Under the pieces are notes generated by a model, which had not been told where the DNA came from, ran no database searches, and saw nothing but the letters and a program-made list of their open reading frames with translations. Positions 63,401-64,000 of a DNA stretch of 64,000 nucleotides are shown here, piece after piece; position 1 is the first letter of the stretch; each line of letters begins with the position of its first letter. The position numbers were made by a program, and so were the translations under genes. Origin of the DNA: Gentiana macrophylla (lineage: Eukaryota; Streptophyta; Magnoliopsida; Gentianales; Gentianaceae); contig JAOBSW010000378.1 of assembly GCA_026214975.1 (NCBI GenBank), positions 52,232 through 116,231 on the forward strand, written 5' to 3'.

Positions 63401-64000
63401 TGATTTTTGATTCTTGTACAAGGCCATTCTCGCCTCCGCTTTGCTTGCCGCTTATGCCGGCGCGCGCCTTATTTATCGCTCTCGTCGATATCACATCAAG
63501 ATTTCAAAGAGAATTACAAACGCTTTTTTTTCAGACTTTTTTTTTCGCACTCCATAGAGTACTTAATCTGTGGTGATTTTTGATTCTTGTACAAGGCCAT
63601 TCGCCTCCGCTTTGCTTGCCGCTTGTGCCCGCGCGGCCTTATTTATCGCTCGTCGATATCACATCAAGATTTCAAAGAGAATTACAAACGCTTTTTTTCG
63701 TGATTTTTTTCGCACTCCATAGAGTACTTAATCGCGGTGATATTTGATTCTTGTACAAGGCCATTCTCGCCTCCGCTTTGCTTGCCGCTTATGCCGGGCG
63801 TGCCTTATTTATCGCTCGTCGATATCACATCAAGATTTCAAAGAGAATTACAAACATTTTTTTCAGATTTTTTTTTCGCACTCCATAGAGTAATTTAATC
63901 GCGGTGATTTTTGATTCCTTGTACAAGGCCATTCTCGCCTCCGCTTTGCTTGCCGCTTTGTGCCGGGCGTGCCTTATTTATCGCTCGTCGATATCACATC
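51404..64000 (+). repeat. ~169-bp tandem satellite array (about 75 monomers), cut by the window end
   Basis: The landmark GATTCTTGTACAAGG recurs 73 times from 51751 to 63913, giving 72 intervals with mean 168.9 bp (range 162-178), all in one orientation. Each monomer has, in order: TTGTACAAGGCCATTC; a GC-rich CGCCTCCGCTTTGCTTGCCG and GCCGGGCGTGCC section; TTATTTATCGCTCGTCGATA; TCACATCAAGATTTC; AAAGAGAATTACAAAC; a double T-tract with CAG between; CGCACTCCATAGAGTACTTA; and a GGTGATATTT closing. The first ~350 bases (51404-51750) are degenerate and contain a shortened monomer. Length and head-to-tail order fit a centromeric-type plant satellite, but the centromere role is inference. Open frames across it start at TTG or GTG, change frame each monomer, and are not genes. 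Confidence 0.97.

Noticed and set aside
51488..63576. Many overlapping open frames of 90-170 codons encoding repeats of phrases such as ISHQDFKENYK and CTRPFSPP
   Set aside because: They are translations of the 169-bp satellite starting at TTG or GTG, shift frame with each monomer, and have no ATG-led gene structure.
51404..64000. Possible CENP-B box in the satellite GC-rich section
   Set aside because: TTGCCGCTTGTGCCGGG does not fit the nTTCGnnnnAnnCGGGn spacing or core.
51404..64000. CRISPR-like array (regular repeats)
   Set aside because: The whole 169-bp unit repeats with no unique spacers; this is a tandem satellite in plant DNA.

Overview
This window looks like repeat-rich nuclear heterochromatin of a flowering plant, probably a eudicot, next to or inside a centromeric or pericentromeric satellite block. 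The plant assignment rests on three things: Ty1/copia-like LTRs with a TGGTATCRG-type primer-binding site, a CACTA transposon carrying exons of a plant-type NIMA-related (NEK) kinase, and a ~169-bp satellite. I found no intact protein-coding gene, rRNA or tRNA. The kinase fragment is the only recognisable protein-coding sequence.

Layout: positions 1-31.8 kb and 38.2-51.4 kb are built almost entirely from copies of one LTR-retrotransposon family. Its LTRs are ~1.85 kb (TGTTAG...CTAACA). Its internal domain is ~5.6 kb and has no detectable gag or pol, so the family looks non-autonomous (LARD-like). Six LTRs are visible: plus-strand LTRs start at 2635, 5226, 16904, 41466 and 49549, and a minus-strand LTR spans about 18846-20659. 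There is also a 3'-LTR fragment at 43523-43870. The copies are nested, truncated, inverted and mosaic. One internal domain (7092-16903) is split by a 5.2-kb CACTA element (10438-15642) with a TAT target duplication, and that element contains five minus-strand NEK exons with splice sites still recognisable. From 20660 to 31781 two internal domains lie head to head, making a large imperfect palindrome centred near 26.3 kb. Positions 31832-38181 hold a second, unrelated minus-strand LTR element (~1.75-1.8 kb LTRs, TGGGCGCC-type primer-binding site, GTGTGGGGG polypurine tract), also without coding capacity.

From 51404 to the window end (64000) there is an uninterrupted head-to-tail satellite. It has about 75 monomers with a mean period of 168.9 bp (72 intervals measured, 162-178 bp). 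It starts exactly at the 3' terminus of the last LTR. Because 169 is not a multiple of three, the satellite gives overlapping short open frames in all phases; these are not genes.

Functionally the window is a set of selfish or structural DNAs. LTR TATA boxes, primer sites and polypurine tracts survive, and any mobility would need proteins supplied in trans. Copies differ by many short indels, often beside CG dinucleotides. This suggests either considerable age or residual long-read error, so exact junctions and frames should be treated with care.
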